Assembly: GCA_963717445.1 (NCBI GenBank)
Contig: OY970334.1
Span: 3,224,001-3,288,000, forward strand
Source of the DNA: JAGVPT01 sp963717445
GTDB taxonomy: Bacteria > Bacteroidota > Ignavibacteria > UBA10030 > UBA8401
Reading direction: 5' to 3'
DNA length: 64,000 nt
Part shown: positions 18,401-26,611 of the stretch, piece after piece
Layout: the number at the start of each line of letters is the position of its first letter
How positions within the stretch are numbered: the first letter of the stretch is position 1
Program-made: the position numbers and the translations under genes
The notes under the pieces: generated by a model
Told to the model about the DNA's origin: nothing
The model's database searches: none
What the model saw: only the letters and a program-made list of their open reading frames with translations

Positions 18401-18657
18401 AATCCCTGTATATTTTTAGTCTGGATATTTTTTACCCCATTGATATACAGAAACTGGTCCTGCATGCGCGTAGCAAAAAATCCCTCCATTTGCTCTGCGG
18501 ACATTCCTCCATAGGTCTCGATAACATAAATAGTCGGCGAGTTAAGCTTTGGGAAGATATCAATCGGTATCGTGAAAATGGCGATGATGGAAAATATCAA
18601 TATCCCTAAAAAAATAACGATAATAGTGATCGGTCTTTTCAGCGCAAATTCTATCAT
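15448..18657 (-). CDS. RND efflux pump permease
   Basis: A 1069-residue inner-membrane RND transporter with the two-fold repeat of membrane blocks and large periplasmic loops; it exports substrates by proton antiport. Signature segments include the start MIEFALKRPITIIVIFLGI, GLSLAIGILVDQATV in helix 4, RLRPILMTGFAMIAGMIPM and GLAASMFAALYMVP. Length is normal. An unusual feature is a His-rich acidic stretch (HKHGKVHAHAGE, from about residue 489) in the cytoplasmic loop between helices 6 and 7. This does not by itself make it a metal pump; drug or metal export cannot be separated on this evidence. Confidence 0.93.
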   Translation of the reverse strand: MIEFALKRPITIIVIFLGILIFSIIAIFTIPIDIFPKLNSPTIYVIETYGGMSAEQMEGFFATRMQDQFLYINGVKNIQTKNIQGLTLLQMTFYENTDMAEASAEVALQVNRAMKFFPPGAVPPQVIRFDASSLPVGELVFSSKTRSLKEIYDLTTTRIRPMFATVAGLSAPPPMGANSRTLLMNIDPEKLRSYNITPDEVVQAIVKNNIITPSGNVRIGNTMYIETNNSLEQKVEEFRNIPIVTNGPFTIFMSDVATVSDASDITVGYALINNKRSVYIPVVKTADASTMDVVNGLKSRLPEMRDLLPTDVTVSYEFDQSVFVINAVKSLATEGALGAILTGLMVLLFLRDWRSCLIVVITIPVSVISAVMFLKLAGQTINLMTLSGLSLAIGILVDQATVTIENIHQHLEMGKAKKLAIYDACKEISFPLLLILLCILAVFAPSFVMNGVPKAMFLPLSLSIGFAMIISFLAAQMLVPVLTNWILKEEQYSHKHGKVHAHAGEALDTEEEKEVDEHLDYEKQHPDENDFFQRIKIRFLQQLIRLFPKKRKWVVLYFTTALLATGLCFYFIGKDMLPKVNSGQFQMRIREPDGTRLERTEEAVHKILAIIDSTVDNHISISSAYVGLIPSNYGTSNLYVFNSGTHEAVLQVGLDENYKVNIDDLKERLRYSIHRDLPDLQISFEPIELTEKIMSQGASTPIEVRVAGKNMRDIEAYADKLQQKLAAVSFLRDVQIQQPLKYPVIHIDFDRLKIAQMGLNLYDVAHSVTDATSSSRFTEKNLWLDVKNSYTYQTQAEVPEYMMNDMDQIKSISLVKGMNRPILSDVASFSIDTVAGEYDRSGPRRFVTVSANINKKDLGSATKEVENAIDKIGQLPLGMKMEVRGMSSLLTDTFSSLQNGLSVAVLIILLLLAANYQSFKLSLAVLSTVPAVLFGSLVFLLLTGSTLNLQSYMGIIMAIGVSVANAILIVTNAEDLRLKYHDASKAAKVSASIRLRPILMTGFAMIAGMIPMASGLGEAGDQTAPLGRAVIGGLAASMFAALYMVPLVYSLAQEKSSFEDPSLLPEKTT

Positions 18658-18667
18658 AATTTTAGTA

Positions 18668-20059
18668 TTAAAAATTGGCTAAAAAAGTGTTTAACGTATT
18701 GTTGGTTACTGACTTTTGAAGCAGAGTGTTCAACAGGTTGGACGAAGCTTCAACTTCATCCGTCTCTGCTTTGTACAGCAAATATGAAGCCTCAGTAAGT
18801 TCTGTGATATTTGCAAGTCCGGCGTTATATTGCGCCGATTTTTGAGCGAATGCATCCTGAGCTGCCCTGAGCTGGAGCGGGACCTCTTTTTCCGTCGCAA
18901 GTGCCGCTCCGATAGCAATATCTGCCTGCCGCAGCTGGTTTTCCAAAAGGTATTGTTGTTGAACGACATCCTCACGATACGATTCGCTTTGATAGCGCTG
19001 AATAGCCACCTTATCGTTTTGATGAATCAAGTCAACAATGTTGTACGTTAATGCCAATCCGACCATATAATTATTCCGATTATAATCCAGGCCGGTCGAT
19101 AAATTTCCAAACGTGTCTTTCGGGCTGATGCTTGAGCCGCGGATCCATGCGCTGCCAACTAAATAGAGTTTCGGAAGGTAACTTTTCTCGATTAAATTTT
19201 CTTGCGACAAAGAATACTCCCAACGATTATTGTAATACGCGATGACAGGGTTGCTGCTGTTTACCATCTCACTGGAAATACTGTCTTGTAATTGATTGAC
19301 CCGCGGTTCCGGCAAATAATAAATTGTTGTATCTAAATCAAAATCATTAACCGTTAAACCGGTGTAATAGATAAACTCTTTTTTAAACTTATTGTATGTT
19401 TCTGCCGTTTGAATGTATTGAATCGTTGCTTCCGATACTTCTGCTTTGGCAATGGACGAATCAACGCTCGGCTTAATTCCGCTCGACGTGTACGCTTTGA
19501 TATAGTCATACAATACTCGGTAACGGTCGATGTTTCTCTGCTGGATCGTAACGAGCAATCGAAGTCTGAGTAATTCAAAATACAACTGTGCGATGTGAAA
19601 CTGCAGCAAGTAGGATGATTCCGCATAGTCAGCTTTACTGAAATTCACCAACGAGTTCGCCGATTGTATGCGTGCCCCGTTCAATCCAAAATTATAGAGC
19701 TCGTGCTGTAAATAAGCGACGCCGATGTTGCCGGAGAACGTGTTGGCAATATTATCCGTTCTTATTCCTCCGGAAGTAGAGGGAATAATGCTCATCGGGA
19801 AATACGATCCCCCCACACCGTTATCTGTACCTAAATCCACTTGGTCGCTGAATGTTAAGGAAGGCAGTACTTGATTTTCTGCATCGGTAACAGAGGCAGT
19901 GGCGCTCTCAACTTGAAATTGTTTTGCTTTCAACTCGGGATAATTATAGAGTGCCGAATCTATGGCTACTTTCAATCCGATGATTGTTTTTGTCTGTGCA
20001 AAACCCGAAAACCTTACAATTGTGACCAATGCTAAAAAGAAGAACTTTTTATTACGCAT
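18668..20059 (-). CDS. TolC-family outer-membrane efflux channel
   Basis: A 463-residue outer-membrane factor with signal peptide MRNKKFFFLALVTIVRFSGFAQ. It shows the two long alpha-helical repeats of the TolC family, rich in Gln, Ala and Leu (SALYNYPELKAKQFQVESA near 34-52; QLRAAQDAFAQKSAQYNAG near 400-418). It is the first gene of the three-gene efflux operon, 10 bp before the permease gene, and would complete a tripartite pump. The 453-bp gap upstream (20060-20512) lies between divergent genes and shows no further gene; it should hold both promoters. Confidence 0.9.
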   Translation of the reverse strand: MRNKKFFFLALVTIVRFSGFAQTKTIIGLKVAIDSALYNYPELKAKQFQVESATASVTDAENQVLPSLTFSDQVDLGTDNGVGGSYFPMSIIPSTSGGIRTDNIANTFSGNIGVAYLQHELYNFGLNGARIQSANSLVNFSKADYAESSYLLQFHIAQLYFELLRLRLLVTIQQRNIDRYRVLYDYIKAYTSSGIKPSVDSSIAKAEVSEATIQYIQTAETYNKFKKEFIYYTGLTVNDFDLDTTIYYLPEPRVNQLQDSISSEMVNSSNPVIAYYNNRWEYSLSQENLIEKSYLPKLYLVGSAWIRGSSISPKDTFGNLSTGLDYNRNNYMVGLALTYNIVDLIHQNDKVAIQRYQSESYREDVVQQQYLLENQLRQADIAIGAALATEKEVPLQLRAAQDAFAQKSAQYNAGLANITELTEASYLLYKAETDEVEASSNLLNTLLQKSVTNNTLNTFLANF

Positions 20060-20512
20060 AAAACAGGCTGTGGTAAAAATAATATAGTGGATTGAATATT
20101 CCAGGTTAAAGAAATAAATACAACGGACGAACGAATTTTCTCTGTATTGATTGTAGTTGTTTTATGGCATGAAGTTTTAGACGTTCCGAATGTTAAATTT
20201 GTTCTCGTACTTCTCTCACGCTAACCCGTTTCGCAATGGTCTCAAAAATTTCCACGGCAGTTCTTTGTAGAATCCGTTTCTTTTAGTCCAAAAAATTTCC
20301 CCATAATTAAACGTTGATTCGCCTGTTGGAGTTCCTTTAGAGCTAGGCATGGTCGAGTTGCAAATCGCACTGTTTTTGTGATTGGAAAAATGTGCTGAAC
20401 CAACGCTCTGTTTACTTAACACATTGTTAATACGGCTATAATACGCCAGTAAAAAGATATCCCTATCTTAATGCCGTTCAGAGCATCATTGATTCCCTCA
20501 ATAGGGCAATAG

Positions 20513-21283
20513 ATGACCCGCGGTTGCAATGTATTTCTCTTTCTCGTTTTTCTATCTTCCGGTTCTGAAGGCCAGGAGCTTGAACGCCTGCTTCAAACTG
20601 GAGACACATGTTTTGCCCGTCAGGCTACCGAGGAGGCACGCGGCTATTACGATCAGGCGTATGAGCTAGCGCCGCACAACAACGAAACGCTACTTCGCCT
20701 CGCACGTACGTACTGCGACCTTGGTTGGCTCCATCTGCGAACTGATACAAGTTCCGAGATGTATTACCTGCATGCCGAAGCGTACGCAGAAACGCTTTTG
20801 TCGTTGAACCCGAATATGCCTTCAGCTCATTTCTGGATGGCATTGACCGAAGGAAGTCTTATCCCCTTCCATTCTGTTTCAGAAAAGATACGTATCGGGA
20901 AAGAAGTTCGGTTGCATGCCGAAAAAGCGATCGAGCTCAATTCTACGTTCGCTCTCGCGTACGTTGTTCTTGCAGTTTTTGAAAGGGAAAGCTCGCAGCT
21001 TTCATGGTTTGAGCGGACCATTGCCCGCATTATTTTCGGCGCGGACATAAACGGTTCGCTCTCCCACTCAGAAGAGCTCCTTGAAAAATCGATCCAGTAC
21101 GACCCGGGTAACTCGTACGCCTTTTATGAAATGTACTGGACGTACATGGCGATGGGGAAAAAGGAGGCTGCCGCTGAATCGCTCAAAAAAGTTCTCGCCC
21201 TCCCCGTGAGGAGCCAGCGTGAGGAAGAACAGCATCGGTTGGCTCAGGAGTATCTCGCCGGATTTGACGTAACAACACGTTGA
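20513..21283 (+). CDS. Secreted TPR-repeat protein
   Basis: A 256-residue protein with a short N-terminal signal sequence (FLFLVFLSSGSEGQ) followed by helical TPR-like units: ATEEARGYYDQAYELAPHNNE, HAEAYAETLLSLNPN, LHAEKAIELNSTFALAYVVLAVFE and LEKSIQYDPGNSYAFYEMYWTYMAMGKKEAAAESLKKVL. TPR proteins act as binding scaffolds; no enzymatic domain is seen. It stands alone, 276 bp upstream of the porin-pst operon, and is separated from it by a 9-bp-period inverted array and a possible Pho box. Specific partners are unknown. Confidence 0.8.
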   Translation: MTRGCNVFLFLVFLSSGSEGQELERLLQTGDTCFARQATEEARGYYDQAYELAPHNNETLLRLARTYCDLGWLHLRTDTSSEMYYLHAEAYAETLLSLNPNMPSAHFWMALTEGSLIPFHSVSEKIRIGKEVRLHAEKAIELNSTFALAYVVLAVFERESSQLSWFERTIARIIFGADINGSLSHSEELLEKSIQYDPGNSYAFYEMYWTYMAMGKKEAAAESLKKVLALPVRSQREEEQHRLAQEYLAGFDVTTR

Positions 21284-21299
21284 TCACATGCTCATTATC

Positions 21300-21392
21300 C
21301 ACGAAGTTCACGAAGGAACACGAAAGTGTTGAGCAAAGAGTGATATATAATTTTTGCTTCGTGTTCTTCGTGTCTTTCGTGGATTCTTTGAG
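21300..21392. repeat. Inverted pair of 9-bp-period arrays
   Basis: The left arm (21300-21327) repeats CACGAAG-type words at spacings of 9 and 10; the right arm (21357-21392) reads CTTCGTGTT, CTTCGTGTC, TTTCGTGGA, TTCTTTGAG, the inverse. About 30 bp of unrelated sequence separates the arms, so they could fold as a hairpin after the TPR gene. Confidence 0.7.
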
Positions 21393-21422
21393 GTATTTTT
21401 ATCCGGAATGCTTCTCTTCCCC

Positions 21423-21451
21423 CTGTTAACAATTTCATAACATTCGTGTAA
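21423..21451 (+). promoter_or_regulatory. Possible Pho box upstream of the porin-pst genes
   Basis: Three imperfect 7-bp units with 4-bp A/T-rich gaps (CTGTTAA, TTCATAA, CGTGTAA) repeat at an 11-bp spacing, the geometry of PhoB-binding direct repeats. It lies 108 bp before the porin start. The units match the PhoB consensus only partly. Confidence 0.35.
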
Positions 21452-21559
21452 TACAAAGCTATTGTAAGAAATGTATTTTAGCGCACTTTTAAAGCACACC
21501 AAGCTCATCTTTAACTCAATCATATCAATACAAACTCATTAATTACAGAAAGGGTACAC

Positions 21560-22753
21560 ATGCAAAAGTACTTGTTTCTTTTGGCAGTTGGGCTTTTTCT
21601 TGGGACGGCATCTGCATTTTCGCAGATGACATTCAGCGGCTACATGTTTGGTGATTACTATTACAACGTTACGCGTGATCCGGTGTTCAACGTGAAGGCA
21701 CCAGCCAACTCTGCGTTGAGCTCGGCGGCTCCCGGACCGGAATCCATGCAAGCGTTCCAGTTCCGTCGGATATACTTCACAATGGACGATAATATTTCAC
21801 CGGTGTTTGCGGCGCGGTTACGTTTTGAGGCCGATCAGTCTGCGAATCCCGGCGTTACGGCTCCCCCGGCAGGATCATCAGCGGATGAGCTGGTCAGCGG
21901 CAAAATGGCTCCGTTTGTAAAAGAAGCATGGGTTGCATGGAAAGAGATATTTACAGGAAGCACACTGACTTTTGGCAATCAGTTGACGCCGGGTTTCGCA
22001 ATTTCAGAGTCTAACTGGGGTTTTCGATTCTTAGAAAAGACTATCATGGATCAGAAGGGGCTCGTTGGTGCAGTCGACTTAGGTTTATCCCTTAGAGGGA
22101 AATTGACTTCGGATGGGATGTTGAATTATTGGCTGATGATTGGAAACAACTCCGGCAGCGGATTGAGTACTGGATCGACTAATGGAACTACTCCCGAGCA
22201 AAACAAATACAAACGTTACTATGCTGATATACAAGTCGTACCTGATAAGATGTGGATGGCGACGGCATATGTCGATTATGCAGCGGCGGGAGATATTCAG
22301 AACTTAACCAAAACGGCGCTCGTGAACAACGGCACGTTGACGGAAGCGGTCTATGTCGGCTACGGGAGGTCCACGTTGACTGCATCTGTACCGACCCAAA
22401 CGAACATCGGAGCAGAAGGATTCATGCAGCAGCAGTCTAATGGATATGTCACCTCGTCGGGCTCATTAGCTTCGAGAAACGTACTTGGATACTGGGTTTA
22501 CGGCGTGTACTATTTTGTTCCGGAATTGGCCGTCGTTGCTCGATACGACAATTTCGATCCGAACACAGGAAGCGACAACGCCGCAAAAGGCGATTCACGA
22601 AACTACGCCTTGGGCGGTTTAGTGTTCAAACCAGACAAAAACATTTTTATATCTCCAAATATTGTATGGGAGTCATACGAAACACCGGTTGTCGGTCCAT
22701 CGATCAAAGCGTCATTGACGGCTCGTTTGACACTCTGGTATCTCTATCTCTGA
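21560..22753 (+). CDS. Outer-membrane porin-like beta-barrel protein
   Basis: A 397-residue protein with a signal peptide (LFLLAVGLFLGTASAFSQ) and alternating hydrophobic/aromatic strands typical of a beta-barrel: TFSGYMFGDYYYNV at the N-terminus and LTARLTLWYLYL at the C-terminus, ending in hydrophobic residues as barrels do. FQFRRIYFTMDDNISPVFAARLRFEAD resembles phosphate-selective porins (OprP/OprO). It lies 42 bp before pstS in the same direction, which supports a role in phosphate entry across the outer membrane. Substrate choice is inferred from context only. Confidence 0.8.
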   Translation: MQKYLFLLAVGLFLGTASAFSQMTFSGYMFGDYYYNVTRDPVFNVKAPANSALSSAAPGPESMQAFQFRRIYFTMDDNISPVFAARLRFEADQSANPGVTAPPAGSSADELVSGKMAPFVKEAWVAWKEIFTGSTLTFGNQLTPGFAISESNWGFRFLEKTIMDQKGLVGAVDLGLSLRGKLTSDGMLNYWLMIGNNSGSGLSTGSTNGTTPEQNKYKRYYADIQVVPDKMWMATAYVDYAAAGDIQNLTKTALVNNGTLTEAVYVGYGRSTLTASVPTQTNIGAEGFMQQQSNGYVTSSGSLASRNVLGYWVYGVYYFVPELAVVARYDNFDPNTGSDNAAKGDSRNYALGGLVFKPDKNIFISPNIVWESYETPVVGPSIKASLTARLTLWYLYL

Positions 22754-22795
22754 TAGCGAATCGTAATTAACCATCAAAATCGAAGGAATAAAAAA

Positions 22796-23827
22796 ATGAA
22801 ATCTCTAACAATCGCATTGTTGCTGCTCGTCGCGTCCATGGTTTTCAGCGAAGTAGTGCTTGCCCAGACGCAACTCAATGGTGCGGGAGCAACTTTCCCT
22901 TATCCGATTTATTCAAAATGGTTCAGTGAATACAACAAACTTCATCCCGATATCCAGATCAATTACCAATCGATCGGCTCAGGAGGCGGAATCAAACAGA
23001 TCACTGAAGGTACAGTCGATTTCGGTGCGAGCGATGGGCCCATGAACGATCAACAAATAAAGGACTTCGAACAAAAGCGCGGCTGTACTATACTTCATTT
23101 TCCTACAGTTCTGGGCGCCGACGTGCCGACGTACAATCTCCCGGGTGTAACGGCCGAACTGAACTTTACGCCCGCCGCTCTGGCTGGCATATTCCTGGGG
23201 AAGATTACTAAGTGGAACGATCCGGAGCTTGTTAAAGCCAACCCCGATGTCAACCTTCCCGATCACGACCTTGTCGTCGTTCATCGATCCGATGGGTCCG
23301 GCACGACGTACATCTGGGTTGATTTTCTGGCGAAAGTAAGTCCCGAGTGGAAAGAAAAAGTTGGAGTTGGGACTTCGGTGAATTGGCCTGTAGGACTTGG
23401 AGCAAAAGGGAACGAAGGTGTCTCAGGCCAGGTTAAACAGACAGAGTACGCAATCGGCTATGTTGAATTAATCTATGCACTCCAGAACAAGATGCTGTAT
23501 GGCAAGGTAGAAAATTCCTCGAAGAGGTTTATCAAAGCGGACCTTGCAAGTGTAACAGCTGCTGCTGCAGGCGCTTCGCGGAACATGCCGGATGACTTCC
23601 GTGTTTCAATTACGAATGCGCCAGGAAAAACTGCATATCCGGTTTCGAGCTTCACATGGTTGTTGATTCCCGAGAAAATCCAGGATTCCGGAAAGGAAAA
23701 AATTATCGTAGATTTTCTCCAGTGGATGACGACCGAAGGACAAAAAATGACGAACGCTCTGTCGTATGCAAGCTTGCCCAAGGAGGTTGTGGCGAAAGAG
23801 CATAAAGCCTTTAAGAAGATTCACTAA
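22796..23827 (+). CDS. pstS: Phosphate ABC transporter substrate-binding protein PstS
   Basis: A 343-residue periplasmic phosphate receptor. A signal peptide (about residues 1-23, ending VLAQ) precedes NGAGATFPYPIYSKWF, YQSIGSGGGIKQI, FGASDGPM and HRSDGSGTTYIWVDFL, the loops that coordinate phosphate. Length is typical. It delivers phosphate to the PstCA membrane pair. Its stop overlaps the pstC start by one base (TAATG), and the whole pst set is tightly packed, indicating one transcript. Confidence 0.96.
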   Translation: MKSLTIALLLLVASMVFSEVVLAQTQLNGAGATFPYPIYSKWFSEYNKLHPDIQINYQSIGSGGGIKQITEGTVDFGASDGPMNDQQIKDFEQKRGCTILHFPTVLGADVPTYNLPGVTAELNFTPAALAGIFLGKITKWNDPELVKANPDVNLPDHDLVVVHRSDGSGTTYIWVDFLAKVSPEWKEKVGVGTSVNWPVGLGAKGNEGVSGQVKQTEYAIGYVELIYALQNKMLYGKVENSSKRFIKADLASVTAAAAGASRNMPDDFRVSITNAPGKTAYPVSSFTWLLIPEKIQDSGKEKIIVDFLQWMTTEGQKMTNALSYASLPKEVVAKEHKAFKKIH

Positions 23828-24810
23828 TGACGAATGATATCAAGGTTGATTCCCGTGCCCTGCCGCGTTCTGGCAGGGTGCGGACTTTTGTGCAACGCCT
23901 GCATGCCGGTGACGAGATTGCATATCTTTTGACACTCCTAGCGGCAGCGACAATTTTTTTTATCACAGCTCTGATTTTGTACGAGCTTTTTGTTGAATCG
24001 GACCTTCCCCGCCATAAATTCGGTTGGGATTTTCTATTTACACAGACATGGGATCCGATTGCGGGAACATTTGGAGCTCTTCCGTTTATCTACGGAACGG
24101 TCGTTACTTCTCTGGTGGCTATGCTCATCGCTATTCCGCAGGGAGTGGGGTCGGCTATCTTTCTGGCGGAGATGGCTCCACACGGGATTTCTGATGGATT
24201 GACGTTCCTCATAGAACTTCTGGCAGCAGTTCCAAGCGTCATCTACGGTTTGATTGGAATCTTCGTTCTCGTTCCAATTTTGGAGGATTACGTAGTCCCA
24301 TTTTTGAAGACAACGCTGGGCTTCTTGCCGATCTTCCAGGGAACATTCTATGGTGTAAGTCTTTTTTCCGCGGGTGTGGTGTTGTCAGTCATGATTATAC
24401 CATTCATCGTCTCCGTATCGCGCGAAGTACTCATGGCCGTTCCTCGCGACCAGCGGGAGGCGTCGATGGCTCTTGGCAGTACCCAATGGCAGGCAACATG
24501 GCGTGTTGTCGTTCCTTATGCCATGAAAGGTATCATGGGATCCATTTTTTTAGCCCTGGCACGGGCACTCGGTGAAACTATGGCCGTAACAATGGTGATT
24601 GGAAATACTCCACAGATAAAGGCATCGCTTTTTGCCCCCGGTTATTCCATTGCGGCCGTCATTGCAAATGAATTTACTGAAGCCGTAGGGGACTTATACC
24701 TCAGCTCGCTGATTGAACTTGGTCTCGTCCTTTTTGCTGTGACGTTTATTATCAACGGTTTAGCGCGCCTCCTTATTCTCACAACAACACGCCAAGGGAG
24801 TCACGCATGA
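23827..24810 (+). CDS. pstC: Phosphate ABC transporter permease PstC
   Basis: A 327-residue inner-membrane permease with six predicted helices. The cytoplasmic EAA-type loop (REASMALGSTQWQATWRVVVPYA) docks on PstB, followed by GSIFLALARALGETMAVTMV. Relative to many PstC proteins the N-terminal cytoplasmic part is short. Its end overlaps the pstA start by four bases. It forms the channel with PstA for ATP-driven phosphate uptake. Confidence 0.95.
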   Translation: MTNDIKVDSRALPRSGRVRTFVQRLHAGDEIAYLLTLLAAATIFFITALILYELFVESDLPRHKFGWDFLFTQTWDPIAGTFGALPFIYGTVVTSLVAMLIAIPQGVGSAIFLAEMAPHGISDGLTFLIELLAAVPSVIYGLIGIFVLVPILEDYVVPFLKTTLGFLPIFQGTFYGVSLFSAGVVLSVMIIPFIVSVSREVLMAVPRDQREASMALGSTQWQATWRVVVPYAMKGIMGSIFLALARALGETMAVTMVIGNTPQIKASLFAPGYSIAAVIANEFTEAVGDLYLSSLIELGLVLFAVTFIINGLARLLILTTTRQGSHA

Positions 24811-25664
24811 TTTCAGTTGCATTGAGAAAAAAAATTAGTAACTTTATCATGTTTGCCTTGACGGGCATGTGCACTTTCTTTACCGTCGCAATTCTTTTCT
24901 TCATCCTTGGGTACCTCGTGTGGAATGGAGCGACGGCTCTAAACTGGAATTTCTTCACGAAATTGCCCGTTCCTGTTGGAGAAACAGGCGGTGGCATGGC
25001 GAACGCGATTGTGGGAAGCGGTAAAATTCTATTGATGGCCTCCCTCATCGGTGTCCCGATCGGATTTCTTGGGGGAGTCTATTTGAACGAGTATGGCAGT
25101 TCGGTTATGACATTTGTCATCCGGTACGCCACGGACCTCTTGAATGGGGTGCCGTCGATCGTCATGGGCATTGTAGTCTATACGTTTGTCGTGCATCCCA
25201 TGCGCCATTTCTCGGCATATGCCGGGGGAATAGCATTGGGGATTATGATGATACCCATTGCAGTTCGTAGTACGGAAGAGTTCCTCCACGCCGTTCCTCT
25301 CTCGCTTCGAGAAGCTGCGATGGCTTTAGGCGCTCCAAAGTGGAGATCGATTGTAACCGTCGTGATTCCTGCGGCAATGCGAGGGATTATTACGGGGACC
25401 ATGTTGGATTTCGCTAGGGTTGCGGGCGAAACAGCTCCGCTCTTGTTCACGGCGCTCAACAACCAATTTTGGAGCGCTGGTTATAATCAACCTACGGCGA
25501 CGCTTCCAGTGATGATTTTTACCTACGCGATTGCCCCATATGACGATTGGCATCGCCAAGCATGGGCTGCGGGCTTTATCCTGTTAGCGTTCGTACTTGT
25601 CATCAATATTATAGCCAGAACAGTATTATCTCGAGGAATTTATATTCCCAGAGGAGCAGCATAG
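24807..25664 (+). CDS. pstA: Phosphate ABC transporter permease PstA
   Basis: A 285-residue inner-membrane permease with six helices and the EAA loop LREAAMALGAPKWRSIVTVVIPAA, then DFARVAGETAPLLFTAL, typical of PstA. The ATG overlaps pstC by four bases (ATGA), and its stop (TAG 25662-25664) is immediately followed by the first ATG of the pstB frame. Together with PstC and PstB it imports phosphate from PstS. Confidence 0.95.
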   Translation: MISVALRKKISNFIMFALTGMCTFFTVAILFFILGYLVWNGATALNWNFFTKLPVPVGETGGGMANAIVGSGKILLMASLIGVPIGFLGGVYLNEYGSSVMTFVIRYATDLLNGVPSIVMGIVVYTFVVHPMRHFSAYAGGIALGIMMIPIAVRSTEEFLHAVPLSLREAAMALGAPKWRSIVTVVIPAAMRGIITGTMLDFARVAGETAPLLFTALNNQFWSAGYNQPTATLPVMIFTYAIAPYDDWHRQAWAAGFILLAFVLVINIIARTVLSRGIYIPRGAA

Positions 25665-26552
25665 ATGAATATGAAATCTGATTCAAGAATGGTCAGCAGC
25701 GATACATCTGAGGTGACAAGTCAAGAACTCACCGGCACACAAGCTGTAGGTCTTCCTTCGGAGCAACAATCCGGAATCGGAATGAAGAATGATAAGGATT
25801 CTACCATGGTGAAGCTCACTGCATCCAACATCAATTTCTATTATGGTTCGGTTCAGGCGCTTCATGATATCAGCCTTTCGTTTGTCGAGAACAAGATTAC
25901 GGCCCTCATCGGTCCGTCAGGCTGCGGGAAATCGACATTCATTCGTACGTTGAATCGCTTGCACGAAACGGTGCGAAGTGCCCGGCTGGAAGGTGAGATA
26001 AAACTTGACGGCGAAGATATCCGGAAGCAGGATGTAAGTGCTGTGCGTCGCCGCATCGGCATGGTCTTTCAACGGTCGAATCCATTCCCGAAAAGCATTT
26101 ATGATAACGTCGCATACGGTTTGCACGTCAATGGAATAGCCAAACGAGCTAATGCCGCGGAAATTATTGAGAGCAGCTTGAAGAAAGCAGCGCTCTGGGA
26201 TGAAGTCAAAGACAAACTCCATGAATCTGCCTATGGCCTTTCCGGCGGGCAGCAGCAACGGTTATGCATTGCCCGTGCTCTTGCCGTTGGTCCGGAAGTT
26301 CTTCTCCTTGATGAGCCATGCTCCGCACTTGACCCCATTGCTACTGCCAAGATTGAGGAATTGCTTATTGGGTTAAAAGATCAATGCACTATTATCATTG
26401 TTACTCATAACATGCAACAAGCTGCCAGAGTGAGCGATGAAACCGCCTTTTTTTATCTTGGCCAGCTCATCGAGTTCGGTGAAACCGACCGCTTGTTCAC
26501 ATCTCCCCAGAAAAAACAAACGGAAGATTACATCACCGGTCGATTTGGATAA
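25665..26552 (+). CDS. pstB: Phosphate ABC transporter ATPase PstB
   Basis: An ABC ATPase driving phosphate uptake. It has Walker A GPSGCGKST, the Q-loop (MVFQRSNPFPKSIYDNV, the PFP motif specific to PstB), signature LSGGQQQR, Walker B VLLLDEPCSALD and H-loop VTHNMQQA. The frame opens at 25665 directly after pstA and adds a hydrophilic 47-residue leader not seen in standard PstB. A start at ATG 25806 (MVKLTASNINFYYG) would give the usual length of about 248 residues, and is the likely alternative. Confidence 0.95.
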   Translation: MNMKSDSRMVSSDTSEVTSQELTGTQAVGLPSEQQSGIGMKNDKDSTMVKLTASNINFYYGSVQALHDISLSFVENKITALIGPSGCGKSTFIRTLNRLHETVRSARLEGEIKLDGEDIRKQDVSAVRRRIGMVFQRSNPFPKSIYDNVAYGLHVNGIAKRANAAEIIESSLKKAALWDEVKDKLHESAYGLSGGQQQRLCIARALAVGPEVLLLDEPCSALDPIATAKIEELLIGLKDQCTIIIVTHNMQQAARVSDETAFFYLGQLIEFGETDRLFTSPQKKQTEDYITGRFG

Positions 26553-26569
26553 ACGGTCTTTCATCGGGT

Positions 26570-26604
26570 AATTCTTAATTCCTAATTCTTAATTCTTAAT
26601 TTTT
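26570..26604. repeat. Five 7-bp repeats upstream of phoU
   Basis: The segment reads AATTCTT, AATTCCT, AATTCTT, AATTCTT, AATTTTT without a break and ends seven bases before the phoU start. Only one arm is present, with no inverted partner nearby. Confidence 0.75.
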
Positions 26605-26611
26605 TTCTCCC

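Noticed and set aside
20216..20422. 68-codon minus-strand open frame in the 453-bp gap
   Set aside because: No recognisable sequence and no ribosome binding site; it lies in a promoter-bearing divergent gap.
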